From Microvirga aerophila (lineage in GTDB: Bacteria; Pseudomonadota; Alphaproteobacteria; Rhizobiales; Beijerinckiaceae), in contig NZ_QOIO01000021.1 of NCBI RefSeq assembly GCF_003332305.1, forward strand, positions 39,699-103,698: 64,000 nucleotides of DNA, read 5' to 3'. Positions 40,289 to 50,935 of the stretch are shown here, piece by piece. Both the position numbers and the translations under genes were made by a program. Numbering within the stretch: position 1 is the first letter of the stretch; every line of letters begins with the position of its first letter. The notes under the pieces were generated by a model. That model saw only the letters and a list, made by a program, of their open reading frames with translations. It searched no databases and had not been told where the DNA came from.

Positions 40289-41019
40289 GGGCTCACCTGC
40301 TCGGCCACCGGTTCGCCAGCCTCAGCGGCGCGCTCCAGCTCGTCCCAGCGCGAGGCATCGATCGGCTGAAACACCACCTCGTCGCCTGCGGCCAACAGGA
40401 AGGTGGGATCGCGACCAGGATCGTAGCTCCGGACCGGGGTACGCCCCAGGATATGCCAACCGCTGGGGCATTCGATGGAGGCTACGCCAGCCTGCTGACC
40501 ACCGATGATGATGGAGCTTGCGGGAATTTTTGCGCGCGGCTTCGTCCGCCGCGGCGTAGCGAGGCGCGGATCGAGGCCGCCCAGATACGCAAAACCCGGC
40601 AGGAAGCCGATCATGTAAACCCGGTAGACCGCCTGCGCATGGAGATCGATCACCTGATGGGCCGAGAGGCCATGCCGTTGCGCCACATCCTCAAGATCGA
40701 TCCCGAAGGGGCCGCCATAGACGACCGGCACACGCCAGCGCTTGCCCAGGGTGCTCTGCGGCGCGACATTCTGCGCCTCGTCCGTCAGAAGCCTTTCGAG
40801 AGCGTCATAGTCGGTCAGTGTCGGATCGAACTGGATCATGAGCGACCGATAGGTCGGCACCGTTTCCAGAAGTCCTGCCGGCGCACGAAGACGCAGAGCG
40901 TCGTCCAGCGCCAGCACCCTGCCGTTCACGTCCGGGTCGATGACGTTTCCGAAATCGACCGAAAGCGCGCCATCGCCGCAGGGAAGGATTCTCGGTGTCT
41001 GCACGATGCACCCGCTCAT
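40285..41019 (-). CDS. pxpB: 5-oxoprolinase subunit B
   Basis: 244 residues, KipI/PxpB family. Conserved blocks: ILPCGDGALSVDFGN at the N-terminus, RWRVPVVYGG, VYMIGFLPGFAYLGGLDPRLATPRR (given in part) and ASIECPSGWHILGRTP. First gene of a two-gene unit; pxpA (LamB/YcsF) is not next to it in this window. The gap to divergent bdhA is 222 bases without recognisable gene. Confidence 0.92.
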   Translation of the reverse strand: MSGCIVQTPRILPCGDGALSVDFGNVIDPDVNGRVLALDDALRLRAPAGLLETVPTYRSLMIQFDPTLTDYDALERLLTDEAQNVAPQSTLGKRWRVPVVYGGPFGIDLEDVAQRHGLSAHQVIDLHAQAVYRVYMIGFLPGFAYLGGLDPRLATPRRTKPRAKIPASSIIIGGQQAGVASIECPSGWHILGRTPVRSYDPGRDPTFLLAAGDEVVFQPIDASRWDELERAAEAGEPVAEQVSP

Positions 41020-41241
41020 GTGCTGGAACCAGGCGACAAGCCCATCTCACATCGAGGATAATCCTACAACCGCAGGGGCTCAATGAAGGTGTGCGCCCAA
41101 AGCTTGTGCAAAAGGCATGCACGGGGAGGGACCTGCCCGTCAATCTTTGCCGCGCGCTGGAGCTGGACTTAACTCTCACGCCCGCCCCATGTTATGCCAT
41201 CACGAACAATGCCTGAATTTGGGGCGTACCCGGAGCTGCCT

Positions 41242-42027
41242 ATGAACTTGAAGTCTAAGACCGCCGTCGTCACGGGATCAACGAGCGGAATCGGCCTTGC
41301 CATCGCCCGCGCCTTTGCCAAGGAGGGCGCATCCATCGTCATCAACGGTCTGGGAGCGCCGGACGAGATCGAGAAGGCGCGCGCCGGCATCGAGAGTGAG
41401 TTCGGCGTCAAGGCCGTGTATTCCCCGGCCGACATGACCAAGCCGGATCAGATCGAGGAAATGGTTCGCCTCGGCGAGACGACCTTCGGCAGCGTCGATA
41501 TCCTGGTCAACAACGCGGGCATTCAGTTCGTTTCGCCGATCGAGGATTTTCCGGTCGAGAAGTGGGACCAGATCATCGCCATCAACCTGAACTCCGCCTT
41601 CCACTCCATCCGGGCAGCGGTGCCGGGCATGAAAGCGCGGAAATGGGGACGCATCATCAACACGGCCTCCGCCCATTCCCTTGTGGCGTCGCCCTACAAG
41701 GCCGCATACGTGGCCGCGAAACATGGAATCACCGGTCTGACGAAGACGGTGGCGCTTGAGTTGGCAACCCATGGCATCACGGTCAACTGCATCAGCCCCG
41801 GTTATGTGTGGACCCCGCTGGTGGAGAAGCAGATCCCCGATACCATGAAGGCCCGTGGGTTGACCAAGGAACAGGTCATCAACGACGTGATGCTGGAGGC
41901 GCAGCCGACCAAGCAGTTCGTGACGGTCGACCAGGTGGCGGCACTCGCCGTTTTCCTCTCGTCGGATGCCGCGAGCCAGATCACCGGCGCCAACCTGTCG
42001 ATGGATGGTGGCTGGACCGCCAAGTAA
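41242..42027 (+). CDS. bdhA: 3-hydroxybutyrate dehydrogenase
   Basis: NAD-dependent oxidation of 3-hydroxybutyrate to acetoacetate, the entry of storage-polymer breakdown into central metabolism. 261 residues, classical SDR: cofactor loop TGSTSGIGLAIARAF, NNAGIQFVSP, catalytic Ser in TASAHSL and YKAAYVAAKHG with Tyr and Lys. The QFVSPIEDFP and PGYVWTPLVEKQIPD blocks are typical of BdhA rather than generic FabG. ATG 41242 (MNLKSKTAVV) was chosen over the upstream ATG 41194. Convergent with pip, 17 bases apart. Confidence 0.93.
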   Translation: MNLKSKTAVVTGSTSGIGLAIARAFAKEGASIVINGLGAPDEIEKARAGIESEFGVKAVYSPADMTKPDQIEEMVRLGETTFGSVDILVNNAGIQFVSPIEDFPVEKWDQIIAINLNSAFHSIRAAVPGMKARKWGRIINTASAHSLVASPYKAAYVAAKHGITGLTKTVALELATHGITVNCISPGYVWTPLVEKQIPDTMKARGLTKEQVINDVMLEAQPTKQFVTVDQVAALAVFLSSDAASQITGANLSMDGGWTAK

Positions 42028-42044
42028 CGGTCTTCGCAAGGGTC

Positions 42045-43271
<1,227 letters not shown>

Positions 43272-43330
43272 TCATATAGTTTTGCAACTGGGGAACACGG
43301 GCCGAACCCGGACCACAACGGAGGATGAAG

Positions 43331-44404
43331 ATGTTGACCAAACGCGCCGGCTTGAAGCTGGCTACGGCTTTCGCCGCTCTCATGGTGGCCGGCACGGCCA
43401 GCGCCGCCGAGAAGCTGCGGCTCCTGACCTGGGCGGATTACGCTCCGGCCGATATCGTCCAGCAATTCACGAAGGAAACGGGCATCGAGGTCGAGATCAC
43501 GCTCTCGAACAACGAGGAGATGATCTCCAAGCTGCGCGCCACGCAAGGGGCGGGCTTCGACCTCGTCCAGCCCAGCCAGGACCGGATCGCCGGCCCTCAG
43601 CAGGAATTCGGTATTTACAAGCCGCTGGATGTCTCGAAGCTGAAGTCGGATCTGTTCATCGCTTCGATGCTCGAAGCAACCAAGAAGAACACCACCCTTG
43701 ACGGCAAGGTTTACGGCGTTCCCCACATCTGGGGCACAGACGGCCTGATTGTGAACACCAAGACGGCTCCCAACGTTGCCGATTATAACGATCTCTGCAG
43801 CGCTGCGATTTCCGGCAAGGCAAGCTTCCGCGCCAAGCGCCCAACCCTGATCGCCTTCGCGTTCGCAAACGGCATGGATCCCTTCGCGTCCTACAACGAC
43901 CCGAAGGCTTATACGGCCATGATGGAGAAGGTGGGCGCCAAGCTGGCCGAGTGCAAAAAGAACGTGAAGTACTTCTGGGACGGTAAGGAGCAACTTCTCA
44001 ACTCCCTGCGCTCCGGTGAGATCGTGGCCGCGATGGCGTGGGACACGGGCGGCTGGAAGCTCAACTCCGAGAACCCCGAGATCAAGTTCGTGGCTCCGAA
44101 GTCCGGTGCGCTGGGCTGGGTCGACACGTTCGCGATTCCCGCCAAGGGCCGCAATGACGACGCCGCCTACAAGTGGATCAACTTCAACATGCGGCCCGAG
44201 ATCGCCGCGAAGGTGGCAGCCGCAGCCGGCAACTTCACGGCCTCCAATGGGGCTGACAAACTGATGCAGGGCAAGCTGAAGGATCAGTTCGCCGAAAGCT
44301 TCCCGAAAGCCGCCATCGACAACATCAAGTGGTACCCGGCCGTGCCGGCGGGCATCGAGGAAATCGAGGGCAAGATTCTCGACCGCCTGAAAGCAGGCTC
44401 TTAA
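43331..44404 (+). CDS. Polyamine-type ABC transporter substrate-binding protein
   Basis: 357 residues, PotD/PotF-like, with a Sec signal peptide (cleavage ASA-AEK near residue 25). Periplasmic binding protein type II: LRLLTWADYAPADIVQQF, NNEEMISKLRATQGAGFDLV, VPHIWGTDGLIVNT and the MAWDTGG segment. Start: GGAGG directly abuts ATG 43325, so ATG 43331 (spacing six) is more likely. First gene of an importer; a terminator follows, typical of the extra synthesis of binding protein. Solute could be spermidine, putrescine or a related compound. Confidence 0.92.
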   Translation: MLTKRAGLKLATAFAALMVAGTASAAEKLRLLTWADYAPADIVQQFTKETGIEVEITLSNNEEMISKLRATQGAGFDLVQPSQDRIAGPQQEFGIYKPLDVSKLKSDLFIASMLEATKKNTTLDGKVYGVPHIWGTDGLIVNTKTAPNVADYNDLCSAAISGKASFRAKRPTLIAFAFANGMDPFASYNDPKAYTAMMEKVGAKLAECKKNVKYFWDGKEQLLNSLRSGEIVAAMAWDTGGWKLNSENPEIKFVAPKSGALGWVDTFAIPAKGRNDDAAYKWINFNMRPEIAAKVAAAAGNFTASNGADKLMQGKLKDQFAESFPKAAIDNIKWYPAVPAGIEEIEGKILDRLKAGS

Positions 44405-44423
44405 TCCATCCCTCGATCGATCA

Positions 44424-44456
44424 TCATCCCCCGGCTCGCCCGGGGGATGACCTTTT
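44424..44456 (+). terminator. Attenuator between binding protein and ABC ATPase
   Basis: Eleven-base stem TCATCCCCCGG (44424-44434) and CCGGGGGATGA (44440-44450), followed by CCTTTTG. Placed 20 bases after the binding-protein stop and before the ATPase start, it should partly stop transcription, giving more binding protein than transporter. Confidence 0.8.
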
Positions 44457-44469
44457 GTGTACAGCGTCC

Positions 44470-45555
44470 ATGGCACCTTCCACCGATCTCGATATCGTCA
44501 ACGTCACCAAGCGCTTCGGCTCGCATGCGGCGGTGGACGACGTGACTTTTAGCGTAGCCCCCGGAGAGTTCTTCTCGATCCTCGGACCCTCCGGCTGCGG
44601 CAAGACCACCTTGATGCGCATGATCGCCGGCTTCGAGCATCCCAGTTCGGGCGACATCCGAATTCGGGGCAAGTCGATGATCGGAGTTCCGGCCAACCGC
44701 CGCCCGGTCAACATGGTGTTCCAGAGCCTTGCGCTCTTTCCCATGATGAGCGTGGGTGAGAACGTCGCTTATGGCTTGACCTGCCGCGGCGTGAACCGGG
44801 CAGACGCCGAGGAGCGCGCCAACCGCGTGCTGGAGCGCGTTGGGCTCAAAGGTTTCGGCGAGCGTCGGGTCACGGCGCTTTCCGGCGGCCAGCGCCAGCG
44901 TGTCGCCATCGCCCGGTGCCTGGTCCTCGAGCCAACCCTCGTTCTTCTCGATGAGCCCCTCGGCGCGCTCGACCTCAAGCTGCGGGAGCACATGAAGATC
45001 GAGCTCAAGCAACTTCAGGGCACCTTCAACACCACCTTCGCGTACATCACCCACGACCAGTCCGAGGCGCTCGTCATGTCGGACAGGATCGCCGTCATGA
45101 ACCAAGGCCGATTCGAGCAGGTGGGAAGCCCGCGCGAGCTCTATCACAATCCGACAACACCCTTCGTGGCGAGCTTCGTGGGCGAAACAAACCGCTGGCA
45201 GGGTGAGACCGTCGGGGAAACCGCCGGGACAACTTCCGTGCGGCTGCCTTCCGGGGCAGTCCTTCAAGGGCGAGGAACTGCCTCACAGCCGACCGCGCTT
45301 GCCTTCGTGCGCCCGGAAGCCATTGCCCTGGCGCAGGGCGAGGTTGGTCTGGGCGGACTTCCGAACCGTTTCGAGGGCCGTGTCTCCGCTGTATTGTTCG
45401 ATGGCGCGAATTCCAGCCTGCTCATCACAACTCCCGGATTCGAAGAGCCCATCCGGGCGGTGCTGCCGCAGGCGGGGCCGCTGGCTGGGATCGAGGTCGG
45501 CGCGCCGGTTCATCTGGGGTGGGCGGCCGACGCCATGAAGGTCTTTGCCGCATGA
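44470..45555 (+). CDS. Polyamine-type ABC transporter ATP-binding protein
   Basis: 361 residues, PotA type. Walker A GPSGCGKTTLMRMIAG, Q-loop NMVFQSLALFP, signature LSGGQRQRVAIARCLV, Walker B LVLLDEPLGALD, H-loop THDQSEALVMSD, then a C-terminal TOBE domain (about 270-361). ATG 44470 is chosen from family alignment. Stop overlaps the next gene as ATGA. Peripheral inner membrane, powers import. Confidence 0.95.
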   Translation: MAPSTDLDIVNVTKRFGSHAAVDDVTFSVAPGEFFSILGPSGCGKTTLMRMIAGFEHPSSGDIRIRGKSMIGVPANRRPVNMVFQSLALFPMMSVGENVAYGLTCRGVNRADAEERANRVLERVGLKGFGERRVTALSGGQRQRVAIARCLVLEPTLVLLDEPLGALDLKLREHMKIELKQLQGTFNTTFAYITHDQSEALVMSDRIAVMNQGRFEQVGSPRELYHNPTTPFVASFVGETNRWQGETVGETAGTTSVRLPSGAVLQGRGTASQPTALAFVRPEAIALAQGEVGLGGLPNRFEGRVSAVLFDGANSSLLITTPGFEEPIRAVLPQAGPLAGIEVGAPVHLGWAADAMKVFAA

Positions 45556-46415
45556 AATCGGCGCAGCGCCTCACTCTCTATCTGCTCCTCGCTCCGGCCA
45601 TTCTCTGGCTGGGTCTGCTCATCGTCCTGCCGCACGTGGAAATCCTGATCCTGTCGTTCAGCGAGAGGGTGGCGCCGCGGGTTTATGCTTACGGGGCCGG
45701 GAACTATCTAGAATTCTTCACCGAACCCCTCTATTGGCGCACCTTTGCCCGCACGGCGATCATGTCGATCTTCGTCACGGCGATAACCCTCGTGCTGGCT
45801 TTTCCGATCGCGCTGTACATCGCCCGGGTGGCGCAGGGGCGCACGAAGGCCATGCTTCTGCTGTTGTGCCTGCTGCCGTTCTGGGTGTCGGAGCTGGTGC
45901 GCACATTGGGCTGGATGATGCTGCTGCGCGAAACCGGAGTGGTTTCCTACCTGCTGCGCGCCATGGGTCTCGCCGACCAGCCGGTGGAGCTTCTCTACAA
46001 CGATGGGGCGGTCATCCTCGGGCTCGTCTATGGCGGGCTTCTTTTCATGATCGTGCCCCTGGCCAATGCACTGGAGAGCCTGGAGCCGTCCGTCGTGGAA
46101 GCTGGCTTCGATCTTGGCGGAAGCCGCTGGACGGTCCTGCGCCGCATCGTCATCCCGCACGCAATGCCGGGCATCGTCGCGGGCTCCATCATCGTCTTCA
46201 TGCTGACGGTGGGCAACTTCGCGACCCCGGTTCTGCTGGGAGGCAAGAACGGCCTGTGGTTCACCGAGCAGATCTACGCGCAGTTCATCACGCGCTTCAA
46301 CTGGCCGCAGGGAGCCGCCTTCGGCATGCTGTTGCTGTTGCTGTCGTCCATCATCGTCTGGGCGGGCCTGCGCCTGACCCGTCAGAGCCTGGGCACGACC
46401 CTGAGGCAGGCTTGA
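45552..46415 (+). CDS. Polyamine-type ABC transporter permease (PotB-like)
   Basis: 287 residues with six predicted hydrophobic segments (first at about 10-32: LLLAPAILWLGLLIVLPHV). The cytoplasmic EAA loop is EAGFDLGGSRWTVLRRIVIPHAMPG (listed in part) that contacts the ATPase. Translationally coupled to the ATPase by ATGA, and four bases before the second permease. PotB-type order of genes supports the role. Confidence 0.94.
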   Translation: MKSAQRLTLYLLLAPAILWLGLLIVLPHVEILILSFSERVAPRVYAYGAGNYLEFFTEPLYWRTFARTAIMSIFVTAITLVLAFPIALYIARVAQGRTKAMLLLLCLLPFWVSELVRTLGWMMLLRETGVVSYLLRAMGLADQPVELLYNDGAVILGLVYGGLLFMIVPLANALESLEPSVVEAGFDLGGSRWTVLRRIVIPHAMPGIVAGSIIVFMLTVGNFATPVLLGGKNGLWFTEQIYAQFITRFNWPQGAAFGMLLLLLSSIIVWAGLRLTRQSLGTTLRQA

Positions 46416-46418
46416 GCC

Positions 46419-47258
46419 ATGAACCGTCCGTCCCTTCTCTGGAAGCTTTACATCGCGGCGTTCTATGTCTTCCTGTTCGCGCCGCTCCTAGTCGTGGCGA
46501 TCTTCGCCTTCAATGCGAGCCCGTTCCCTTCACCACCCTGGCGCGGCTTCACGCTCGAATGGTTCACAGGCACCGGAGCCGTCTTTGGCAAGCCCGGCGT
46601 GCTGATGGATCCGATTTGGCTCACTAGCATCGGCAACAGCTTGAAGGTGGCGGTGCCGGTGGCGCTGCTCGCGGTTCTCATCGGCACGGTGAATGCCTGG
46701 GTGCTGGAGCGCGCCGAGTTTCGCGGGAAGACCCTGCTGGCCATGATGATGCTCTGGCCCCTCGTCATTCCGGGCGTCGTGCTCGGCATTTCGATCCTGG
46801 CGTTCTTCTCCCGCGTGGCCAACGGGCTCGAGGAGTGGCTTCAGAGGGATCTCGATTTCCTGCGGCCGGGTCTTTCCCTCGTGGTTCTGGGGCAGCTGTC
46901 GTTTATCCTCACCATATCGACGCTGATCATCGCCGCGCGCCTGCGCAAGTTCGACCGCTCGTTGGAAGAGGCTGCGCTCGATCTCGGCGCGAGCCGCGCC
47001 CGGGTGCTGCGGACGGTGACGCTGCCGTTCCTGAAGCCAGCTTTGATTGGAGCAGGGCTCGTGGCGCTTCTCATGTCGTTCGAGAACTTCAACACGACCT
47101 TGATGCTCGTAGGCTCCGACGCGCCGCTGCCGATCACCATGTATGGTCAGATGCGCGAAGGCGCGACGCCCGCCATCAACGCCGTGAGCTTGTTCCTGAT
47201 GTTGGCGGTGGGCGGGATCGCGAGCCTGTTTGCATTGACCTCGAAGGCCGAAGTCTGA
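46419..47258 (+). CDS. Polyamine-type ABC transporter permease (PotC-like)
   Basis: 279 residues, six hydrophobic segments, EAA loop EEAALDLGASRARVLRTVTLP. Extracellular loop FPSPPWRGFTLEWF is typical of PotC/PotI. Completes the four-gene importer. It converges with the dipeptidase gene, 11 bases apart. Confidence 0.94.
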   Translation: MNRPSLLWKLYIAAFYVFLFAPLLVVAIFAFNASPFPSPPWRGFTLEWFTGTGAVFGKPGVLMDPIWLTSIGNSLKVAVPVALLAVLIGTVNAWVLERAEFRGKTLLAMMMLWPLVIPGVVLGISILAFFSRVANGLEEWLQRDLDFLRPGLSLVVLGQLSFILTISTLIIAARLRKFDRSLEEAALDLGASRARVLRTVTLPFLKPALIGAGLVALLMSFENFNTTLMLVGSDAPLPITMYGQMREGATPAINAVSLFLMLAVGGIASLFALTSKAEV

Positions 47259-47269
47259 AGCCTGGGAGT

Positions 47270-48343
47270 TTACCGCCCCCAGGTCCGCTCCAGCGCGTTA
47301 ACCCAGTTCTCGTAGCAGAGCTTGCGCAGGATGGCCTCGTCATAACCGTGCCGGCGCATGGCGTCGACCAGCCGCGGCAGGCCGCGCACGTCGCCGATCT
47401 CGGCCGGGATCGTTGCGCCATCGAAATCGGAGCCCAGGCCTACGCCATCGACGCCCACATGCTCGATCAAGTAATCCATGTGGCGGATCATCTCTTCAAG
47501 CGGCGTGTTGTCGTTGCGCATCCCGTCGGGGCGGATAAAGGACGTCGCGAAATTGACCCCCACCATGCCGCGGCTCTCGCGAATGGCCGCAAGCTGCTTG
47601 TCGGTGAGGTTGCGCGAGTGCGGGCAGATGGCGTGAGCGTTGGAGTGGGTTGCCACGAGGGGTGCGTCCGTGAGCTGCGCCACGTCCCAAAAACCCTTCT
47701 CGTTCAGGTGCGACAGATCAACCATGATCTTGAGACGGTTGCAGGCCCTGACGAGATCCTTGCCGCGCTCCGTCAAACCGGGCCCGGTATCGGGTGACGA
47801 TGGATAGCGAAACGGCACGCCATGGCCGAAAATGTTGGGACGACTCCAAACCGGCCCGATGGACCGCAGCCCGCTTTCGTAGAGCACGTCGAGGATGTGC
47901 AGGTCCGGATCGATCCCTTCCGCGCCTTCGATATGCAGGATGGCCGCGAGCTTGCCTGAATCGATGCAGGTGCGAATGTCGCCGGCCGTGCGGCAGATCT
48001 TCACCTCACCCTGGGAGGCGCGCTCGATCCGCAGGAGCAGCGATGTCATATGCAGGGTGATGCGCTGGCTGGCGCCGAGTTCCAGCTGAGGCGGGAGCGG
48101 CACGTCGTATTGCGGTCTCGCCATCAGGGCATCCACATCGACTCCGCCGCTCGTGCTCTCGGATGGCACGTAAACGGCAAAGAAACCGCCTACGAAGCCG
48201 CCCTGCTTCATGCGCGGCCAGTCGAGATGACCGATATTGTCGCCTTTGAGAAAATCGCGTTCGGGTTGGGTCTTTCCCCGGATCAGGCGAAGAAGAACGT
48301 CGTTATGACCATCGAAGACCGGCATCAGGCTGGAGCGGGACAT
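47270..48343 (-). CDS. Membrane dipeptidase (peptidase M19)
   Basis: Zinc dipeptidase; 357 residues from ATG 48343. Zinc ligands: HxD in DGHNDVLLR, Glu in HIEGAEGID, His in THSNAHAIC and the DLSHLNEKGFWDVA block, plus SDFDGATIP near the end. Despite the name no signal peptide is evident, so it may be cytosolic. Directly follows the dpp-like importer on the same strand (35-base gap), suggesting it hydrolyses imported dipeptides. ATG 48325 is an alternative. Confidence 0.93.
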   Translation of the reverse strand: MSRSSLMPVFDGHNDVLLRLIRGKTQPERDFLKGDNIGHLDWPRMKQGGFVGGFFAVYVPSESTSGGVDVDALMARPQYDVPLPPQLELGASQRITLHMTSLLLRIERASQGEVKICRTAGDIRTCIDSGKLAAILHIEGAEGIDPDLHILDVLYESGLRSIGPVWSRPNIFGHGVPFRYPSSPDTGPGLTERGKDLVRACNRLKIMVDLSHLNEKGFWDVAQLTDAPLVATHSNAHAICPHSRNLTDKQLAAIRESRGMVGVNFATSFIRPDGMRNDNTPLEEMIRHMDYLIEHVGVDGVGLGSDFDGATIPAEIGDVRGLPRLVDAMRRHGYDEAILRKLCYENWVNALERTWGR

Positions 48344-48378
48344 GAGACTCACGAAGAGGTTGAAAACTGAAGTGGTGG

Positions 48379-49170
48379 CTATGTGGCCAGGGACGAAGCA
48401 GGTTGAGGGGCGTCTCTCGAAAATCCCTGGCTCGCCTCGATGAGGGACTGAGTGTAGCTGTTCGAGGCTTGGCCCGAGCGTAGGGCGGCAGACGTGGTCT
48501 CCTCGATGCTCTCCCCATTGCGCATCACGAGAAGCCGTTGGCACAGATGCGCCACCACCGCGAGATCGTGGCTTACGAGAATGTAAGTGAGCCCCATCTT
48601 GTGGCGCAGATCCTCGAGGAGGTTCAGCACTTCAGCCTGTACGGAGGCATCGAGCGCCGAGGTCGGCTCGTCGAGGAGCAACACCTTCGGGCGCAGGATG
48701 AGTGCTCGGGCGATGGCGATGCGCTGGCGCTGTCCGCCCGAGAGCTGGTGCGGGTAGCGAAACCGGAACGAAGGGCCAAGGCCAACCTCGCGCAAGGCCT
48801 GGAGGATGCGGGTCTCGGCATCCTTCACGCCATGGATGGCGAGGGGCTCGGAGAGGGTTCGGTCGACGGTGTGGCGCGGGTGGAGCGAGGCGTAAGGATC
48901 CTGGAAGACCATTTGGATCGTGCGGTAGAAGGCCTTGCCGCGTGGCGTCGTGACCTCCTTGCCGTCAACCCGGACATGTCCGCCGGAAATCGGCGCAAGG
49001 CCGCAGATGGCGCGCAGGACAGTCGATTTTCCGGAGCCGGACTCGCCCACAAGCCCGTAGGATTCGCCCGCCTCCACATGAAAGCTGGCGTTCTTGACCG
49101 CCTGGACCTGAAGACGGCCCGTTCCGAAGATGACTTGAAGATTCTGAATATCCAGCATCGGATCTGTCAC
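48379..49170 (-). CDS. Dipeptide ABC transporter ATP-binding protein (DppF-like)
   Basis: 263 residues: Walker A GESGSGKSTVLRAICG, Q-loop QMVFQDPYASLHPRHTV, signature LSGGQRQRIAIARAL, Walker B KVLLLDEPTSALD, H-loop VSHDLAVV. The QDPYASLHPR block is typical of oligo/dipeptide importer F subunits. Overlaps the D subunit by four bases. Shorter C-terminal oligopeptide domain than E. coli DppF (about 330 aa), so it lacks the extra cysteine-cluster domain often found there. Confidence 0.95.
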   Translation of the reverse strand: MTDPMLDIQNLQVIFGTGRLQVQAVKNASFHVEAGESYGLVGESGSGKSTVLRAICGLAPISGGHVRVDGKEVTTPRGKAFYRTIQMVFQDPYASLHPRHTVDRTLSEPLAIHGVKDAETRILQALREVGLGPSFRFRYPHQLSGGQRQRIAIARALILRPKVLLLDEPTSALDASVQAEVLNLLEDLRHKMGLTYILVSHDLAVVAHLCQRLLVMRNGESIEETTSAALRSGQASNSYTQSLIEASQGFSRDAPQPASSLAT

Positions 49171-50003
49171 AATGCCCAGCTTGGATCGCGGTTCAGGGTA
49201 GGGAGCGGGTGCACATCGTCGGCGAGGGTCGGCAGACAGCGCATCAGCCCTTGCGTATAGGGATGCTTGGCCTCCCGCAGATGCTTCGCCTCGAGTTCTT
49301 CCACCACCCGGCCCGCATACATGACGAGCACCCGGTTGCAGAATGAGGAGACCAGCTTCAGATCGTGCGAGATGAAGATCAGGCCCATCCCGCGCTCGGA
49401 GACGAACTCGTCAAGGATGCGCAGGATCTCCATCGAGACCGTCACGTCGAGGGCCGAAGTCGGCTCGTCGGCAATCAAGAGATCAGGCTCGGTGACAAGC
49501 ATCATGGCGATCATGGCGCGCTGGCCCATACCGCCCGAAACCTCGTGCGGATAGAGCGCAAAAACACGGCCGGGGTCGCGCATCTTCACGGCTTCCAGCA
49601 TGGCGAGCGCCCTGTCGTGGGCCTCGGCGCGGCTTGCCTTCACATGAGCTTGGTACGCTTCGATGATCTGCTCGCCGATCGTCATGACGGGGTTCAGCGA
49701 GTATTTCGGGTCCTGCATTACCATGCTGATGCGCCCACCGCGCAAAGTGCGGAGCGTGCGCTTCGACGCGGTAAGAAGATCGATGCCGTCGAAGGTCAGA
49801 CGTTTGGCCAGGACCTCGCCCGGCGGCGGAGTGAGGCCCAGGATCGCACGGCCGGTCTGCGATTTGCCGGAGCCGGACTCGCCTACGATGCCAAGCCGCT
49901 CGCGGCCGAGCTGAAAGGATACGCCCCGCACGGCTTCCACGGTGCCGGTGCGCAGATGAAAGCGGACCCGCAGGTCCTCGACTTCGAGAAGCGGCTTCGT
50001 CAT
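49167..50003 (-). CDS. Dipeptide ABC transporter ATP-binding protein (DppD-like)
   Basis: 278 residues: Walker A GESGSGKSQTGRAILG (Gln replaces the usual Thr after GKS), MVMQDPKYSLNPVMTIG, signature VSGGMGQRAMIAMML, Walker B LLIADEPTSALDV, H-loop SHDLKLVSSF. The VSGGMGQR signature is normal for D subunits. Start ATG 50003 (MTKPLLEVEDL). ATGA overlaps on both sides show a tightly coupled operon. Confidence 0.95.
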   Translation of the reverse strand: MTKPLLEVEDLRVRFHLRTGTVEAVRGVSFQLGRERLGIVGESGSGKSQTGRAILGLTPPPGEVLAKRLTFDGIDLLTASKRTLRTLRGGRISMVMQDPKYSLNPVMTIGEQIIEAYQAHVKASRAEAHDRALAMLEAVKMRDPGRVFALYPHEVSGGMGQRAMIAMMLVTEPDLLIADEPTSALDVTVSMEILRILDEFVSERGMGLIFISHDLKLVSSFCNRVLVMYAGRVVEELEAKHLREAKHPYTQGLMRCLPTLADDVHPLPTLNRDPSWAL

Positions 50004-50935
50004 TTCGCAGCCTTCGGATCGAGCACGTCGCGCAGGCCGTCGCCGAGCAGATTGAAACCTAGACTCACCACGAAGATGGCAAGGCCCGGCATGGCGGCGA
50101 CCCACCATTGATCGATGAGGTAGTTGCGGCCTGTGGCGACCATCGCGCCCCATTCCGGCATGGGCGGCTGCGCGCCCAGCCCCAGGAAGCCCAGGCCGGC
50201 CGCCGTGAGGATGATGCCCGCCATATCGAGGGTCACGCGCACGATGAGCGATGAGAGGCACAGGGGCACCACATGCCCCAGGATGATCCGCGGCGTGGAA
50301 GCGCCCTGGAGCTTCACGGCCGCGATGAAATCGCTGTTGCGGATCGTCAGCGTCTCGGCACGGGCAATACGAGCGTAAGGTGGCCAGGATGTAATCGCGA
50401 TGGCGATGACGGCGTTCTCGATGCCTGGACCAAGAGCCGCCACGAAGGCGAGCGCCAGGATCAGGCGCGGGAAGGCCAGGAAGATATCGGTGATCCGCAT
50501 GAGGACGGTGTCGACCCAACCGCCGAGATAGCCTGCCACGGTGCCGACGAGCAGGCCGATGGGGGTTGCGATCAAGGCCACGAGCACAATGACCCAAAGG
50601 GTGATGCGCGAGCCGTAGATCACGCGTGAAAAGATGTCGCGCGCCTGATCGTCGGTACCGAACCAATAGGTTTCGCTCGGGGGGAGGAGACGCTGGGTGC
50701 GAAGGTCCCCTCCGATGACCGGCGAATAGGGCGCGATGAAATCCGCGAAGATGGCGACGAGGATCAACAGCACCACGACGCCGAGCCCCATCACGGCAAG
50801 CGGGTTCCTGGTGAAGGAGCGCCAGCCCAGATAGAAGCGGCCGAGGCGCGCCTGCCAGCGGGAGCCGGGCTCCGGCGAGAGCAGCCAAGCACGCCAGCCG
50901 GAAGGTTGAGAGAGAGACGGTGCGCCGGCCATCAA
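50000..50935 (-). CDS. Dipeptide ABC transporter permease (DppC-like)
   Basis: 311 residues: an N-terminal cytoplasmic part with one hydrophobic segment (about 50-70), then five more; EAA-type loop ARAETLTIRNSDFIAAVKLQGAST (in part) and GLGFLGLGAQPPMPEWGAM, characteristic of OppC/DppC. Overlaps dppB by four bases. Confidence 0.95.
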   Translation of the reverse strand: MMAGAPSLSQPSGWRAWLLSPEPGSRWQARLGRFYLGWRSFTRNPLAVMGLGVVVLLILVAIFADFIAPYSPVIGGDLRTQRLLPPSETYWFGTDDQARDIFSRVIYGSRITLWVIVLVALIATPIGLLVGTVAGYLGGWVDTVLMRITDIFLAFPRLILALAFVAALGPGIENAVIAIAITSWPPYARIARAETLTIRNSDFIAAVKLQGASTPRIILGHVVPLCLSSLIVRVTLDMAGIILTAAGLGFLGLGAQPPMPEWGAMVATGRNYLIDQWWVAAMPGLAIFVVSLGFNLLGDGLRDVLDPKAAK

